Assembly (NCBI GenBank): GCA_002370555.1
Contig: AP014718.1
Location: 2,418,001 to 2,482,000, forward strand
Length of the DNA: 64,000 nucleotides
From: Arthrobacter sp. Hiyo4
GTDB lineage: Bacteria; Actinomycetota; Actinomycetes; Actinomycetales; Micrococcaceae
Reading direction: 5' to 3'
This document shows positions 49,092-60,515 of this stretch, one piece after another (within the stretch, counting starts at the first letter, position 1; every line of letters begins with the position of its first letter). Position numbers and translations under genes: made by a program. Below the pieces are notes generated by a model that made no database searches, was not told the origin of the DNA, and saw nothing but the letters and a program-made list of their open reading frames with translations.

Positions 49092-50509
49092 ATGACCTCC
49101 AACCCACTCAATCCGTCCAACGGCGACGATACGCCGAAGGATCCGTTGACCGAGATGCTGCAGAACCTGATGGCCGGCAAGGGCATGGAAAACTTCGACC
49201 CCGCCGAACTCGCAAAGGCAGCCGGCCTGCCGAACGACCCCAATCTCCTGGCCCAGATGTTCTCCCAGGTCCAGGCCATGATGAGCGCCCCTTCAGAAGG
49301 GCCCGTCAACTGGCAGCTCGCGCATGAGAACGCCCGCCGGGTTGCCGCCAGCAGCGCCGACCCGTCCGTCACGTCCCTGCAGACCCGCGAAGTCGACGAG
49401 GCCCTGCGGCTGGCCGAACTGTGGCTCGATCCCGTGACCGACCTTCCTGCCACCGGCCTGATCGGCCGTGCGTGGTCGCGTGCCGAGTGGGTGGAAGCCA
49501 CCCTTGGAACATGGAAGCGGCTGACCGAGCCCGTAGCCAACAGCATCGCCAACGCTCTCTCCAGCGCCATGACCGAACAGATGCCCGAAGAAATGAAGTC
49601 CATGATGGGCGGCGCCTCTTCCATGCTGCAGAACATGGGCGGCGCGATCTTTGGGATGCAGCTGGGGCAGGCGATCGGTGCCCTGTCCGCCGAGGTTGTC
49701 AGCTCCACGGACATCGGGGTTCCCCTGGCTGACCTGGAAATGGCGCTCCTGCCAGCCAACGTGTCGAAGTTCGGAGAGGGCCTGGGCCTGCCGGAGAACG
49801 ACATCCGGCTGTTCCTGGCCGTCCGCGAGGCGGCCCATGCACGGCTGTTTGTCCAGGTGCCCTGGCTGCGCGGCCACCTGCTAGGCGCCATCGAAGCCTA
49901 CGCCCGCGGCATCCATATCGACACTTCCAGGATTGAAGAGCTGGCCCGCGACCTGGACCCCAACAACCCCGAAGGCATCCAGGAAGCGCTGTCCCAGGGC
50001 GTCTTTATGCCGCAGCGGACCCCTGCCCAGGAGCAGGCGCTTGAGAAACTTGAGACGGCCCTGGCCCTCGTTGAAGGCTGGGTGGACGAGCTCACCGCTT
50101 CGGCCACAGAGAAACTGCTGCCCTCCGCCGGTGCGCTCCGGGAAACAGTCCGGCGACGCCGGGCCACCGGCGGTCCGGCGGAACACGCTTTCTCTTCCCT
50201 GGTGGGACTCGAACTGCGCCCCGCCGCCTGCGGGAGGCTGCCACGCTCTGGGCCACACTGAAGGACGAGCGGGGCATTGCCGGACGCGATGCCATCTGGC
50301 AGCACCCTGACCTCCTCCCCACCGCCGAGGACCTCGACGACCCACAGGGGTTCAGAGGCCGCCGCCAGCTGGCTGAGGCCAGCGACAGCGAAGTGGACGA
50401 CGCCCTGCAGAAGCTGCTGAGCGGCGGCTTCGACAACGCGCCGCAGGATGACTCCGTCGCCGGCGACGGGGAACAGCCCACCGGCGACGGTGAGCAGCCC
50501 AAGGGCTAG
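49092..50509 (+). CDS. DUF2342 zincin-like protein (one frameshift)
   Basis: About 473 residues, the actinobacterial family annotated as zinc-dependent metalloprotease or F420-biosynthesis-associated protein (Rv3195-like). The start is PLNPSNGDDTPKDPLTEMLQ. A Met-rich segment (MPEEMKSMMGGASSMLQNMG) and the metal-site-like helix LFLAVREAAHARLFVQVPWL stand where HEXXH would be; the family uses this EAAHARL version. Near 50222 the frame shifts to RLREAATLWATLKDERGIAG, ending with the acidic repeat GDGEQPTGDGEQPKG. Activity is unproven. It is divergent from the PDZ/Lon protease, with 131 bases between. Confidence 0.85.
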
Positions 50510-50868
50510 CCGGACCACGGGCAGTTCCGGACTACCGGGGCCTCCATGTTCGGGCGCGTCACGCATGAGCTGATGGCCGGTTACTGGCCCACTGCCGATC
50601 AGGATCCGGACCCCTCGGCGCCCATGGTCGAGTTCGCCGGGGTCTGGCGGGAGATGACATCGTCCTGAATGGCCCCAACTTGGCCTCCACCTTAATGCGG
50701 CACGGCCTGACCGACGAGTTCCGAATCCTCGTCCATCCCGTGGTCCTCGGGCAGGGCCGGCCGCTGTTCGAGGCCCCTGACGTCCTGATGGACCTCGGGC
50801 TCGAAGGGACACGGACGTTCGGCAATGGCGTGGTACAGCTGAATTATTCGAGCGACCGCGGCGCCTAG
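50510..50868 (+). pseudogene. Remnant of a dihydrofolate reductase/RibD-C family gene
   Basis: A piece beginning MFGRVTHELMAGYWPTADQD matches the middle of the RibD-C reductase fold, then runs to VEFAGVWRE. After that about 50 residues expected for the family are absent, and DDIVLNGPNLASTLMRHGLT and RILVHPVVLGQGRPLFEAPD follow in another frame, ending VVQLNYSSDRGA at 50868. The N-terminal ~35 residues with the cofactor-binding strand are also missing. Loss of two segments cannot be explained by single-base errors, so this looks like a decayed copy. A full-length paralogue lies directly beyond it on the other strand. Confidence 0.7.
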
Positions 50869-50907
50869 GGTGTGTTGCGGCGCAATGTCGTGGAAGGCAG
50901 CTTCAGC

Positions 50908-51530
50908 CTAAGCTTCCTGGTCGCTGGCAGACATATCGCCGACCCCAGGCGTGCCATCGGCGAGCGCGTAGCGCTGCAGCACTGCACCCTTCGGTGAGGC
51001 GACGACCGGCTTGATGAGTCTGAGGTTCGTCAGAACCACCCCGTCGGCAAAAACCTTCTTTCCACCTCCGAGGAGGATCGGATACACCCAGAGCGTGAGC
51101 CGGTCAAAGAGCCGCTCGGCGAACAGGGTCTGCACGAAATCGAGACTGCCAATGACGTGGATGTTCGCGTGCCGGTCGCGCAGTTCGCTCACGGCAGCGA
51201 CGACATCCGGACCCAGCAGTGTTGAGTCGGCCCACTCGAGGGCCGGCGAATGGCGCGAGGCCACGTATTTCGGGAGGCGGTTGAACAGCCGCGCGATCCC
51301 CCGTCCGCGTGCGGCCAGTATGCGGCGAAGATGTCGTAGGTCCGTCGCCCAAGCAGCAGCGCGTCCATCCCCACCATCCCGGAGTCGACCTGCTCGCCGA
51401 CGACTTCATCCAGGAGGGGCGCCTGCCAGCCGCCAAACGCGAAGCCGCCGTCAGCATCCTCGTCCGGCCCGCCGGGCGCCTGGGCGACGCCGTCGAGCGT
51501 GGTGAACAGGTCGATATGGATAAGTCCCAT
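50908..51530 (-). CDS. Dihydrofolate reductase/RibD-C family protein (one frameshift)
   Basis: About 207 residues. The start GLIHIDLFTTLDGVAQAPGG is the family N-terminus; ATG 51530 is chosen for this. Then come GMDALLLGRRTYDIFAAYWP and, after a shift near 51300, RLPKYVASRHSPALEWADST, AAVSELRDRHANIHVIGS and DRLTLWVYPILLGGGKKVFA. These small reductases bind NAD(P)H; many are uncharacterised and most are not true DHFRs. No flanking folate or riboflavin genes are present. It converges on the remnant copy at 50510-50868. Confidence 0.82.
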
Positions 51531-51661
51531 GCCGTGCTCTTTTCCCTGTTGCCCGTCGTCGCCCGGCGACGGGATCACTTCGAGGCTGGCACATGATCCC
51601 CCTGCGAAGCAACCAATCCCTGGCTCGACCCGAGCAATAGGCGACAGTTAGGAGAGACGCT

Positions 51662-52273
51662 CTAGTCGGCGTCGTCCGGGTCTGAATCATTGCTGCCCGC
51701 GGTCAGGCCCCGGGAGGTGGCGAACGAGACGCCTTCCAGGAATGCCTTGGCCCGCATCGTGTCGGGGTAAGCCTCCAACAGCTTCCAGAACGAGGCATTG
51801 TGCCCGGCCACCAGCAGGTGCGCGAGCTCATGCAGGAGGACATAGTCGATGACCCATTGCGGCATGGGCCGGAGCTTGTCGGAGAGACGGATGGATCCTT
51901 CCGACGGTGTTGCGGAGCCCCAGCGCGAGTTCTGGTTGCTGACCCAGCGGACCGACGTCGGGACTGCCCTGCCGCCGAAGTACCGGGCCGAAAGGGCTGC
52001 GGCGTGGGCTGCCAGGGCAGTATCAGTGGCCGGCTGTTTGCTTCCTTGGCGGGAGCGCCGCTCCCCCTGGCGGTGCAGCTTCTCCAGCATGCGGTGCACC
52101 CATTCGGACTCCTGCGCGGCGGTGAACCGGGCCGGAATGGCCACCACCGCGGTCCCGTTCTCCCAGAAGGCAGCCACGGTCCTGGTCCGGCGGGCCGACC
52201 GCCGCACCTCAACCGGTGTTCCGTCCGCCGTGGTGACGGGGAGGGTGTCCTGTCCTGCCGCCCAGAGGGTCAC
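51662..52273 (-). CDS. YgjP-like (WLM/M48-type) zinc metallopeptidase
   Basis: About 203 residues. The GTG at 52273 overlaps the uvrD2 stop as GTGA, and this start fits the family ([20 protein letters not shown]) better than the longer open frame. Features are VEVRRSARRTRTVAAFWENG, then RWVSNQNSRWGSATPSEGSI and the zinc motif YVLLHELAHLLVAGHNASFW (HELAH with a downstream His). The family is often found next to UvrD helicases or type I restriction genes, and the substrate is unknown. Translational coupling to the helicase is likely. Confidence 0.85.
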   Translation of the reverse strand: MTLWAAGQDTLPVTTADGTPVEVRRSARRTRTVAAFWENGTAVVAIPARFTAAQESEWVHRMLEKLHRQGERRSRQGSKQPATDTALAAHAAALSARYFGGRAVPTSVRWVSNQNSRWGSATPSEGSIRLSDKLRPMPQWVIDYVLLHELAHLLVAGHNASFWKLLEAYPDTMRAKAFLEGVSFATSRGLTAGSNDSDPDDAD

Positions 52274-54402
52274 AGGGTGGTGCTTTCGACGAGCACCCGC
52301 AGCACGTCTTCGCCGTAGCGTTCCAGTTTGGACGGACCCACGCCGGCCAGTGCCGCCAGTTCCTCCAGCGTGGACGGCTTGGCCTCTGCGATGGCCGTCA
52401 GCGTGGCATCCGTGAAGACGACAAACGCCGGCACCTCGGCCGCCAGTGCTATTTCCTTCCGCCATTGCCGAAGGGCATCGAATGTCTGTTCTTCGTAGCT
52501 GGGCGGACAGTCGTTGCAGCGGCCCACCTTGCGTTCGGCGCCGCTGGCCAGCATGCTCCCGCAGACCCTGCAGGTGGCTGGAGCAGCCGATTTCCGGCGT
52601 GGCGCCGGCCCTTTTCCGCGGGCGCTGGAGCTGGCCACCGAATTGGGCCGGAGACCGTCGAGGAAGCGTGAGGGTTTGCGGTTGGCCCGGCCGCCGGGTG
52701 TCCGTGCCGTGGACCAGGACAGGGACAGGTGCTCGCGGGCGCGGGTGATGCCCACGTAGAGCAGCCGGCGCTCCTCATCCACGGATTCGGGTGTGTCCGC
52801 GAAGGAAATGGGCATCAGGCCTTCGCACAGGCCCACCAGGAACACGGCGTCCCATTCGAGGCCCTTCGCGGCATGCAGCGATGCAAGCGTCACGCCCTGG
52901 ACAGTGGGAGCGTGCTGCGCCAGCGACCGTTCCTGGAGTTCATTTACAAAGTCACTGAGACTGAACTGCTCGCCGCGGACGTGGACCAGCTCGTCCGCGA
53001 GCGCCACCAACGCTGCCAGGGACTCCCAGCGTTCGCGCAGCGCGCCGCCGTTGTGGGGCGGGCGTCCGTGTAGCCGAGCGAGGCCACGATATCGCGGACC
53101 AGCTGGCCGAGCGGTTCCGGCGTCGCGGTTTCTGCGACGGCCCTGGTTGCCGCGCGCAGCTGGAGGATGGCGTCGCGCACTTCCTTGCGGGCGAAGAAGC
53201 GCTCACCACCGCGCAGCTGGTAGCTGATGCCGGCGGCCGCAAGCGCCTGTTCGTAGGCCTGGGACTGCCCGTTGGTGCGGAAAAGGACAGCCACCTGGCT
53301 GGCGGGAGTGCCGGCGTCGAGCAGTTCCTGGATCTTGATGGCGACCGTGGCGGCTTCGGCTTCGTCGTCGGAACACTCGGTGAACTGTGGGACAGGCCCA
53401 GCCGGCCGCTGCGCCACCAGCTGCAGCGGAGCCGCCCAGGCAGCATCGGCCACCGGCCCGCCGCCACGCCGTGCGGCCAGCAGATCGTTGGCCAGCTTGA
53501 CCACCTGCGGCGTGGAACGGTAATCCCGGATCAGTTTCACCACATTTGCCTCAGGGTACTGGGCCTTGAATCCCAGCAGGTGTTTGGGCGAAGCGCCGGT
53601 AAACGAGTAGATCGTCTGGCTCGCATCGCCCACAACGCACAGCTCGTCCCTCCCGCCCAGCCACAGCTCCAGGAGGCGCTGCTGCAGCGGCGAAACGTCC
53701 TGGTACTCATCCACCACAAAATGCCGGTACTGCTCACGAACGGTGGCCGCGACTTTCTGGTCCTCCTGCAGGATCCCCACGGTGATCAGGAGCACGTCCT
53801 CGAAATCAATGACGTTGCGGTCCGTCTTGACATCCTCATAGGACTGGAAGACACGGGCGACGGCGGTGAGGTCGAACCCGCCGGGCGTTCCCCTGCCCTG
53901 CGCGTTCTCCAGGTAGTTGGCAGGGGTCAGCATGGAGACCTTGGCCCACTCAATTTCGGAGGCGAGGTCCCGGATGGACGCGCGGTCAGTGCTGAGCCGC
54001 AGGCGCCGGGAGGCTTCGGCGATCATCTGGGCCTTGTGGTCCAGCAGGTTGGGCAGCGTGCCGCCGACCGCCTGCGGCCAGAAAAACTGCAGCTGTCGCA
54101 AGGCGGCGGCGTGGAAAGTGCGCGCCTGGACATTGCCCACGCCGAGATCCCGCAGCCTGCTGCGCATTTCCGCGGCGGCCCGGCCGTGAACGTCACAGCG
54201 AGAAGCCGCTGGGGACTGTACACCCCTGAGTGCACGCCATACGCAATCCGGTGCGTAATGGCCCTGGTCTTGCCGGTGCCGGCACCGGCAAGGACGCACA
54301 GCGGCCCGTTCAGCGTACTGGCGACCTCGCGCTGTTCAGCGTCAAGTCCCCAAGGATTCGTTCCTCAAGGGACTCTGCACTGTCAAAATTCTCTGTGGTC
54401 AC
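52270..54402 (-). CDS. uvrD2: UvrD2-type DNA helicase with HRDC domain (several frameshifts)
   Basis: SF1A helicase of about 711 residues. GTG 54402 starts [20 protein letters not shown] (one G missing near 54348). Walker A is [18 protein letters not shown], and after a shift near 54195 [20 protein letters not shown] follows. Walker B is [20 protein letters not shown], motif [20 protein letters not shown], motif [22 protein letters not shown] and motif [22 protein letters not shown] with [17 protein letters not shown]. Another shift lies near 53065. Behind the motor come a tetracysteine (CRVCGSM...CNDCPPS) and an HRDC domain ending [10 protein letters not shown]. Tetracysteine plus HRDC is the UvrD2 layout of mycobacteria (Rv3198c). 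Confidence 0.92.
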
Positions 54403-54470
54403 TTCTGCTGCTCTGTTGTCGCGACTGCCACGTGCTGGCGTCTGGCCAATTGTGATGCCTGTTCCTGGTG

Positions 54471-55492
54471 TCAGGTGTCCGTGCGGTCCATGATCCTGCC
54501 GCCATACCAATGCTCAATCAGCGAGCGTGCAATGGACAGCCTGCTGGAGATGGTGATTTCACCGGCCAACACTGCTTCCTGGAGTTCTTCCCGGCTGAAC
54601 CAGCGCGCACGGGTTACCTCCACGCCGTCGGGCTTTGCCACGGCGTCTTCGGTGATGGCGGTAAATCCAAGCATAAGGGAGGCCGGAAAAGGCCACGACT
54701 GCGAGCCCAAGTACTGGCATCCCGTGACACGGACGCCCACCTCCTCGTGGATTTCCCTCACGACGGCCTGTTCCAGGGATTCGCCTGGTTCAACGAATCC
54801 GGCCAGCGTGGAGTAATTCTTCGCGTCAACCGGCCCGCCGCCACCAAGCAGCAGCCGTCCGTCCGGCCCCACCACCGTAACGATAATGGCCGGATCCGTC
54901 CGGGGTAGTGTTCCGAGCCGTCCTGGGGGCAGCGGCGGACCCAGCCGCCAGCCTCCACGGCAGTTCGGGCCCCGCAACGGGGGCAATGCGTATGGCCGGC
55001 ATGCCAGTTGGCAATGGCGCTGGCCTCGACGAACAACGCCGTGTCAGTGGGGTTCAGGACGGCAGCGATGTCGCGGAAGCCAGCCCACTGTGCGTTGGCC
55101 GGGATTCCGGCAGTGCCGGGCTCGGCAAGTTCAGGAAGGACAACAAGGACCACTTCAGTGCCGGCGGCAAGATCCGAACCGTCCAGCGCGGCGCCAAGAT
55201 AGATGACCTGTTCCGGGGCTGAGCCACGGTCCCGCAGGTCAGCCAGCAACTGGGCGGCTGCGGTCAGCAGAAGCTCGTTACCCTGCACCAGGGCCTGCCG
55301 CCCGGCAAGGACCACTGCCCGGGTATGCTCGCTGTCCAGCAACTCCTCAACCATGCCTGGCCGGACACGGTCAGCAGAGCCGCGGTCCACGGCGGCCGGG
55401 AGAACCGGCAGTACGGTATCGAACAGATGGTTGGCCGGCAGTTGGGCTGCCTGCGGCTGGTAGGCCGGTATAGCGGACTCCGCATGACTCAT
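54471..55492 (-). CDS. nudC: NADH pyrophosphatase NudC (one frameshift)
   Basis: Nudix hydrolase that cleaves NADH and removes NAD caps from RNA, about 340 residues. The zinc knuckle is HTHCPRCGARTAVEAGGWVR with RRC closing it. The frame changes near 54903 (HYPRTDPAIIVTVVGPDGRL). The Nudix box is GFVEPGESLEQAVVREIHEE with VGV, and the NudC signature SQSWPFPASLMLGF follows. ATG 55492 begins SHAESAIPAYQPQAAQLPAN. It lies upstream of uvrD2 (68 bases), as in Rv3199c-Rv3198c. Confidence 0.93.
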
Positions 55493-55660
55493 GTGTCCAC
55501 CGTACTGACTCGGACTGACAATTTACATTCGGCGGGGACATCCGGCGGGACAGGTGGCGTGGACGTCCAGACCGGGTGCGGAAGCCGACTTTTGCAGCAT
55601 ATCTGGAGACTCGCCGCCGCACATCGTTGTCTTGGCCGCCACTCAATCTACCGTGGAACG

Positions 55661-56913
55661 GTGAGAAGAAAACCGATCGAACTGGCAGCCGTAGCAACCG
55701 CGGCAGTCCCGGGCTGACCCCAACCGCCGTTAGCTCCGCCGCGGACGATCCCGCGGATTTTGACTCCGCGTTGCTGCTGGATTCGGAAGACAAACAGTGG
55801 CGGGTCCGGTCGCCGCGGCATGCGGAAGCAAGCGCCAGGCTCGAGACGGAGTTCCTCGTCCTCCGGGCATTCGTTCCAGCCATCCGGGCCGAGCTGCCCT
55901 TCCTGATGCCCACGGTGGCTGGCAGCGTCCGGCTTGGTAACCTCACCACCTTTGTGTACTCCCATCTGGCCGGGAGCACACAAAGTGTGGAAGAACTCAC
56001 CGCGGGTCCGGCCGCGCTCGCCCGGGAAATCGGGACAGCGCTGGCGGCCATCCACGATCTTCCGCACTCGCTGGTCAGCAATGCCGACCTGCCCAGCTAC
56101 ACGCCCAATGAATTCCGCCAGCGTCGGCTCAACGAGCTCGACCAGGCGGCCACAACCGGAAAGATCCCGGCGTCGCTGCTGCTCCGCTGGGAACACGCCC
56201 TTGAAGACGTCTCACTGTGGCGGTTCAACCCGTGCGTTGTCCACGGGGACCTCCATGAGGACAACCTGCTCGTGGAAAGCGGCCGCGTCACGGCCGTTAC
56301 GGGCTGGACCGACCTGCGGATCGGGGATCCCGCCGACGACTTCGCCTGGCTGGTTGCCTCGAACGAACAGGATTTCGTGGATGCCGTTCTTTCCAGCTAC
56401 ACCGGCAGCCGCCGCGACGCCCCGGACCAGCACCTGCTCCGGCGGGCTGCCCTGTCTGCCGAGTTCGCGTTAGCGCAATACCTGGTCAAGGGCATCGCTG
56501 CCGACGACGCAGGTATGGTTGCCGAAGCCGAAGGCATGCTGGAAACCCTCGCGGCCGACGTCGAAGAGCACGGCGGCCAGGCCATCAGCGTCGAGCCGCT
56601 ACCGGCCCCGGCCGATGCCGCCGCCCAGTCCCCTGCTGCACACCCCGTGGCAGCGGGCAGGTCCCGGTCAGTGGGTCTGCCCGGCGCTCCGGCGGTGACC
56701 GTCGCCCCTGTGCCCGTCCTGTCAGCGGTGCCGGTTCCCGCAACGCCCGCCGTGGAAGTCAGCCGTATTCCCGCCGAGCCCATCCCGTCCGATCAGGCAG
56801 CGGCCCACGAAGAGCCTGCAGATCAAGAGCCTGACGACGAGCCGGCAGTACGCCCGTCCGCCGAGGACACATCCACCGCGGCCATCAGCATCGTCGAAGT
56901 CAGGAAGCACTGA
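55661..56913 (+). CDS. APH-fold phosphotransferase with long Pro/Ala tail (one frameshift)
   Basis: About 417 residues. GTG 55661 starts RRKPIELAAVATAAVPG and one base is missing near 55718 (then LTPTAVSSAADDPADFDSAL). Kinase-like features are FDSALLLDSEDKQWRVRSPR (nucleotide strand), the catalytic loop VVHGDLHEDNLLVESGRVTA and the metal segment WTDLRIGDPADDFAWLVA. The last ~130 residues are a low-complexity Pro/Ala/Glu tail (VPVLSAVPVPATPAVEVS). It resembles macrolide 2'-phosphotransferase-type proteins, but the same locus occupant is standard in environmental actinobacteria, so resistance should not be assumed. It converges on adnB and diverges from nudC. Confidence 0.82.
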
Positions 56914-56970
56914 CACCAGGGGAGCACTTCCTGACGCCCGGGAGCATTTCCTGACGTCAGGGAGCACTGA
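56899..56970. repeat. 20-bp tandem repeat and inverted repeat at convergent gene ends
   Basis: 56921-56940 and 56941-56960 are 20-bp units differing at three or four positions (ggagcacttcctgacgcccg, ggagcatttcctgacgtcag); 56961-56970 begins a partial third. GTCAGGAAG (56899-56907) is the inverse of CTTCCTGAC (56927-56935), so a stem can form. The stops of the phosphotransferase and adnB lie within or next to it. It may act as a bidirectional terminator. Confidence 0.6.
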
Positions 56971-59900
56971 CATCGAGGGCAGCGGTCACGATCTGTTCAA
57001 GCTCCTCAGCAGTGCCCAGATCGTGCGGCCGAACCACTTGGTTGTCCGCAACGTAGAAGAAGGCGGCCCTGACGTCCTCCACTGCCACGCCCTTGAGCCG
57101 GGCCCAAGCCAGCCGGTACGCGGCGAGCTGCACCGATTTGGCCCTCAGCTGGGCGGCAGAGGGCCGGCGGCCGGTTTTCCAGTCCACCAGGTCCCACCTC
57201 CCGTCCGCGTCCTGGAAGACGGCATCTATGCGTCCACGGACCACAACGTCGCCCACGCGCGTTTCCACGGGCACTTCGACAAATGCCGGTGACCTGTCGG
57301 CCCATTCCGAGGCTTTGAAGGTGGCCACCATGGTGTCGAGGTCGTAGGCGGCGTCAATGTGATCGTCAGAGCCGGGGCCTCGCCAAGATCCAGCATGCCG
57401 GCTGCGCCGAAGTACTCTTCAACCCACGCGTGGAATGCCGTCCCCTTCCGCGCGGACATGCCGGGCTCACGCGGAACAGGCCTTCGCAGCCGGCCCACTA
57501 CCCCGCCGGGTCCTCGCCAAGATCCACCAGCGTAGACGCAGAGATGTGGCCGGGCAGGTGTACGTCCTGCCCGGAAGCACGCCGGGAACGCCGTTCCAGC
57601 AGCAAGGCCGCTTCCCTCGCCCAGCCAGCCGCATTACCCCGGAGCCTTGGCGCGGACTCAATGGCGGACGCAGGTTCAAGGACCGGCGCATGGTCCCCGG
57701 AAATCAAGGGCTCCAAGTGGTCCCGGACACGTGCCGCGGCATTCTCCATGGCCAGCCGCCTGCCGGGAACAACCCGGAGCCGCTCCCCGGTTCGCGCATC
57801 CACAGGTCCTTCGAGGGGTCATAGGGCCATCCGGCCACCTCAGTTTCGGTAGTCAACGGGCTCTTCTCCGGCAGGGAGGCCTCGTCCACCGACGCCGGGT
57901 GCACCTGGGCAGGGTTTATTTCCGTGTCCCTTCCCGGACCGCTCTCAGGGCCGGAGCCGACAAGCCGTTCCAGTTCAGCGAGGAACGGTGACATCTCGGC
58001 ACGCCCTGCCCTGGAGCCCACCCAAGCTGCGCTGGAGACCCAGAGGACGTGCTTTGCCCTGGTGTAGGCCACGTAGGCAAGGCGGCGTTCCTCACCCTCA
58101 CCGTGGGCCTGGACGGCTGATTTGAAGTCCTTTTCGGCGTCCAGCCAGCCCTTCTGATCCGGCTGGTCGGTATCCCATTGGGGCAGATCCGAACGGTCCC
58201 CCGGAGGGCCACGGCAATGCGGCCGCTCCGCTGCTCCAGCGGGAATCCTTGCTGCTGGGGAAGGCGCCGGCGTTGAGGCCCGGAACAAAGACGACGTCCC
58301 ATTCCAGGCCCTTTGACGCATGGACGGTCAGCAGCTGCACTGCCTCGCGGTTGATGTCCGCCGGCGGGGCTTCGAGGCCGTTTTCCTCGACCGCGGCGGC
58401 TTCAAGCCAGGCAAGGAACGCGAGGATGTCCACCCGGTGAGAGGTTCGCAGGAAGCCGGCTGCCGCGTCCTGGAAGGCATCCAGGTTTCGGCGGGCCTGG
58501 TGGATGCTGGTTCCCGGGCGAGCTGCCACTTCGATGTCGAGCAACATGGCGCGTTCCACCTCACCGAGCAGGGTGGTGAGGTCGTCCCCGAGGTAGCCGC
58601 GAAGCTGCCTGAGTTCCGTGGAGAGCCTGCCGAGGCGGTCGCGGGCCGGGTCCGTCAACGAGCGGCCGTGGGAAGAACTCCAGCCTTCCCGTGGCAGCCA
58701 GTCCAGCGCTTCGACCAGGCTGGCGCCGTCAGTCAGGTCGCTTTCGATGACGGCCTCGTCGGACGCGTCTTCGGGCCCGTCCTCCGGCGTGGCAGCGTCG
58801 GCCGGGCGGCCGCGACGGCGTGCGAGCTGGCTGGACCAGTCACGGAAGGCCATCAGGTCTGCCGGTCCGATCCGCCAGCGGGCGCCCGCCAGGAGGCGCA
58901 TCAGGGAGTCCGAGCGTCCGGGATCGGCAAGCACCCGGAGCGTGGCCACCAGATCAACGATTTCGGGAGTGTCGAGCAGGCCGCCGAGCCCCACGATTTC
59001 GTAGGCAATCCCCCGCGCCTCGAACTCCCGCCGGATGGTTTCCATCTGGGCGCGCCGCCGGCACAGGACAGCCAGTGCCGGCGGCACGGGTGTGCCGGTG
59101 GCCTCACGTTCAAAGTCCGTGACCCGGTACTTCATGACGTCCTCGGCAAGGGCGGCGGCTTCGTCAAGGTCTGTGCCGAAGCGGCCCAGCACTACCCGTC
59201 CCTCCACCGCGAAGGGACTGGGCTGCAGGGCGGCACATTCGCCGCCGCGGTAGCCGTGCCCGCGGGCATTGCACCTGCCGCGGCGGTGCCCGTTTCGGTA
59301 ATGCTTTCCGTGGCGGCGCCCACAGCGGCGCTGCCGGCAGGCGTCTTCAGCGCCTCGGCGCGCCCTAAAGCCTCTGACATGATGTTGGCGGCGGACAGGA
59401 TGGCCGGCCATTGCGCCACGCCGTCGTGAGGTACGACGTAGGGGCCAGGGTGAAGCGTCCGGCCCGTCGTCCCCGTCCACGCGGACAGGGAATTCACGGA
59501 CAAAGTGGAAGAGCTGGCCTGCCGAAGCACCCGGAAACCGTAAATAGACTGGTTGGGGTCCCCCACGGCGGTGACCGCGTGGCCCTCGCCGAAAAGCCGC
59601 GAAAACAGGACCAGCTGGGCATACGACGTATCTTGGAATTCGTCAAGGAGCACCACTTTGTAGCGCTGGCGTTCCATGTCGGCAGCAAGGGGATTTCCCG
59701 GGCCACACGGGCTGCAAGTGCCACCAGGTCGCCGAAGTCCAATGCCCCCGTGACTTCTTGGCGGCGGCGTAGCGGCCCACCATGTCAGCCACGCTTGCCC
59801 GGGTGCGCAGCATCGCAGCCAGCTCACCGGCCGCCTGGGGGCGTTCTTCTTCGCCCCGGCCACGTAGGGACGTTCTTCAAACTCAGACAGCCGCGCCAGA

Positions 59901-60515
59901 AGCCAAGCCTCGACGTCGGCCGGTTCCTGCAGGTGCTCTGCGCACTCCCCGCGAGCTGGATGACTGCCTTGACCAGTGTGGACTTGGCTGCCTTGAAGTG
60001 GCTGTACTCGCCGTCGAACGCTTCCACCACTTCGCTGGCGAGCTGCCAGGCCTGGGCTCCGCCGAGCAGCACAACGTCGCGTTCCACGCCCAGCCTCAGC
60101 CCGTAGTCAGAAACGATGCCGCTGGCAAATGAGTGGTACGTGGACACCTTGGGCTCCAGGGCGTCGCTGCTGAGCAGCCCCTCGGGGAACACTTCGTGCC
60201 GTGTGTCCTGGGCAGCGACCCGCTGCAATGCGGCCAGCTTGGCCCGGATCCGGGTGGCCAGCTCGCCGGCCGCCTTCCTGGTGAACGTAACGCCCAGGAC
60301 TTCCTCTGGCCTGACCCAGCCGTTGGCAACGAGCCAGACGACGCGGTCGGCCATGGTGGCGGTCTTGCCGGAACCCGCCCCCGCGATCACCAGCCGGGGA
60401 GCCAGGGGTGAGGAAATGATGGCCGACTGTTCGGGGTAGGCGTGTTCTTTTCACCCAGCAGCCTTGACAGCTGCTCAGGGCTGAACAGGGGCTCTGGAAC
60501 CTGGGGCTGGCTCAT
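56957..60515 (-). CDS. adnB: AdnB-like motor-nuclease subunit (many frameshifts)
   Basis: UvrD-type helicase fused to a RecB-family nuclease, about 1190 residues, homologous to Rv3201c (AdnB), which with AdnA resects double-strand DNA ends. The start is MSQPQVPEPLFSPEQLSRLL at 60515. Walker A is LVIAGAGSGKTATMADRVVW, then VLGVTFTRKAAGELATRIRA, Walker B KVVLLDEFQDTSYAQLVLFS, motif III VTAVGDPNQSIYGFR and LLTVHASKGLEWDVVFVPG. The C-terminal nuclease has GRIDAVFQDADGRWDLVDWK with TGRRPSAAQLRAKSVQLAAY, the GhhD...D-x-K and QxxxY motifs. At least nine shifts are needed (for example near 60385, 59920, 59760, 59500, 59215, 58230, 57850, 57500, 57335). All domains are present, so it is probably intact in vivo. 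Confidence 0.88.

Noticed and set aside
55661..56913. Macrolide resistance gene
   Set aside because: The APH fold is clear, but the gene sits in a conserved housekeeping repair neighbourhood, lacks mobile flanks and cannot be assigned a drug substrate from sequence.
58320..59429. 369-codon plus-strand frame opposite adnB
   Set aside because: Antisense to conserved helicase motifs, with no domain seen.
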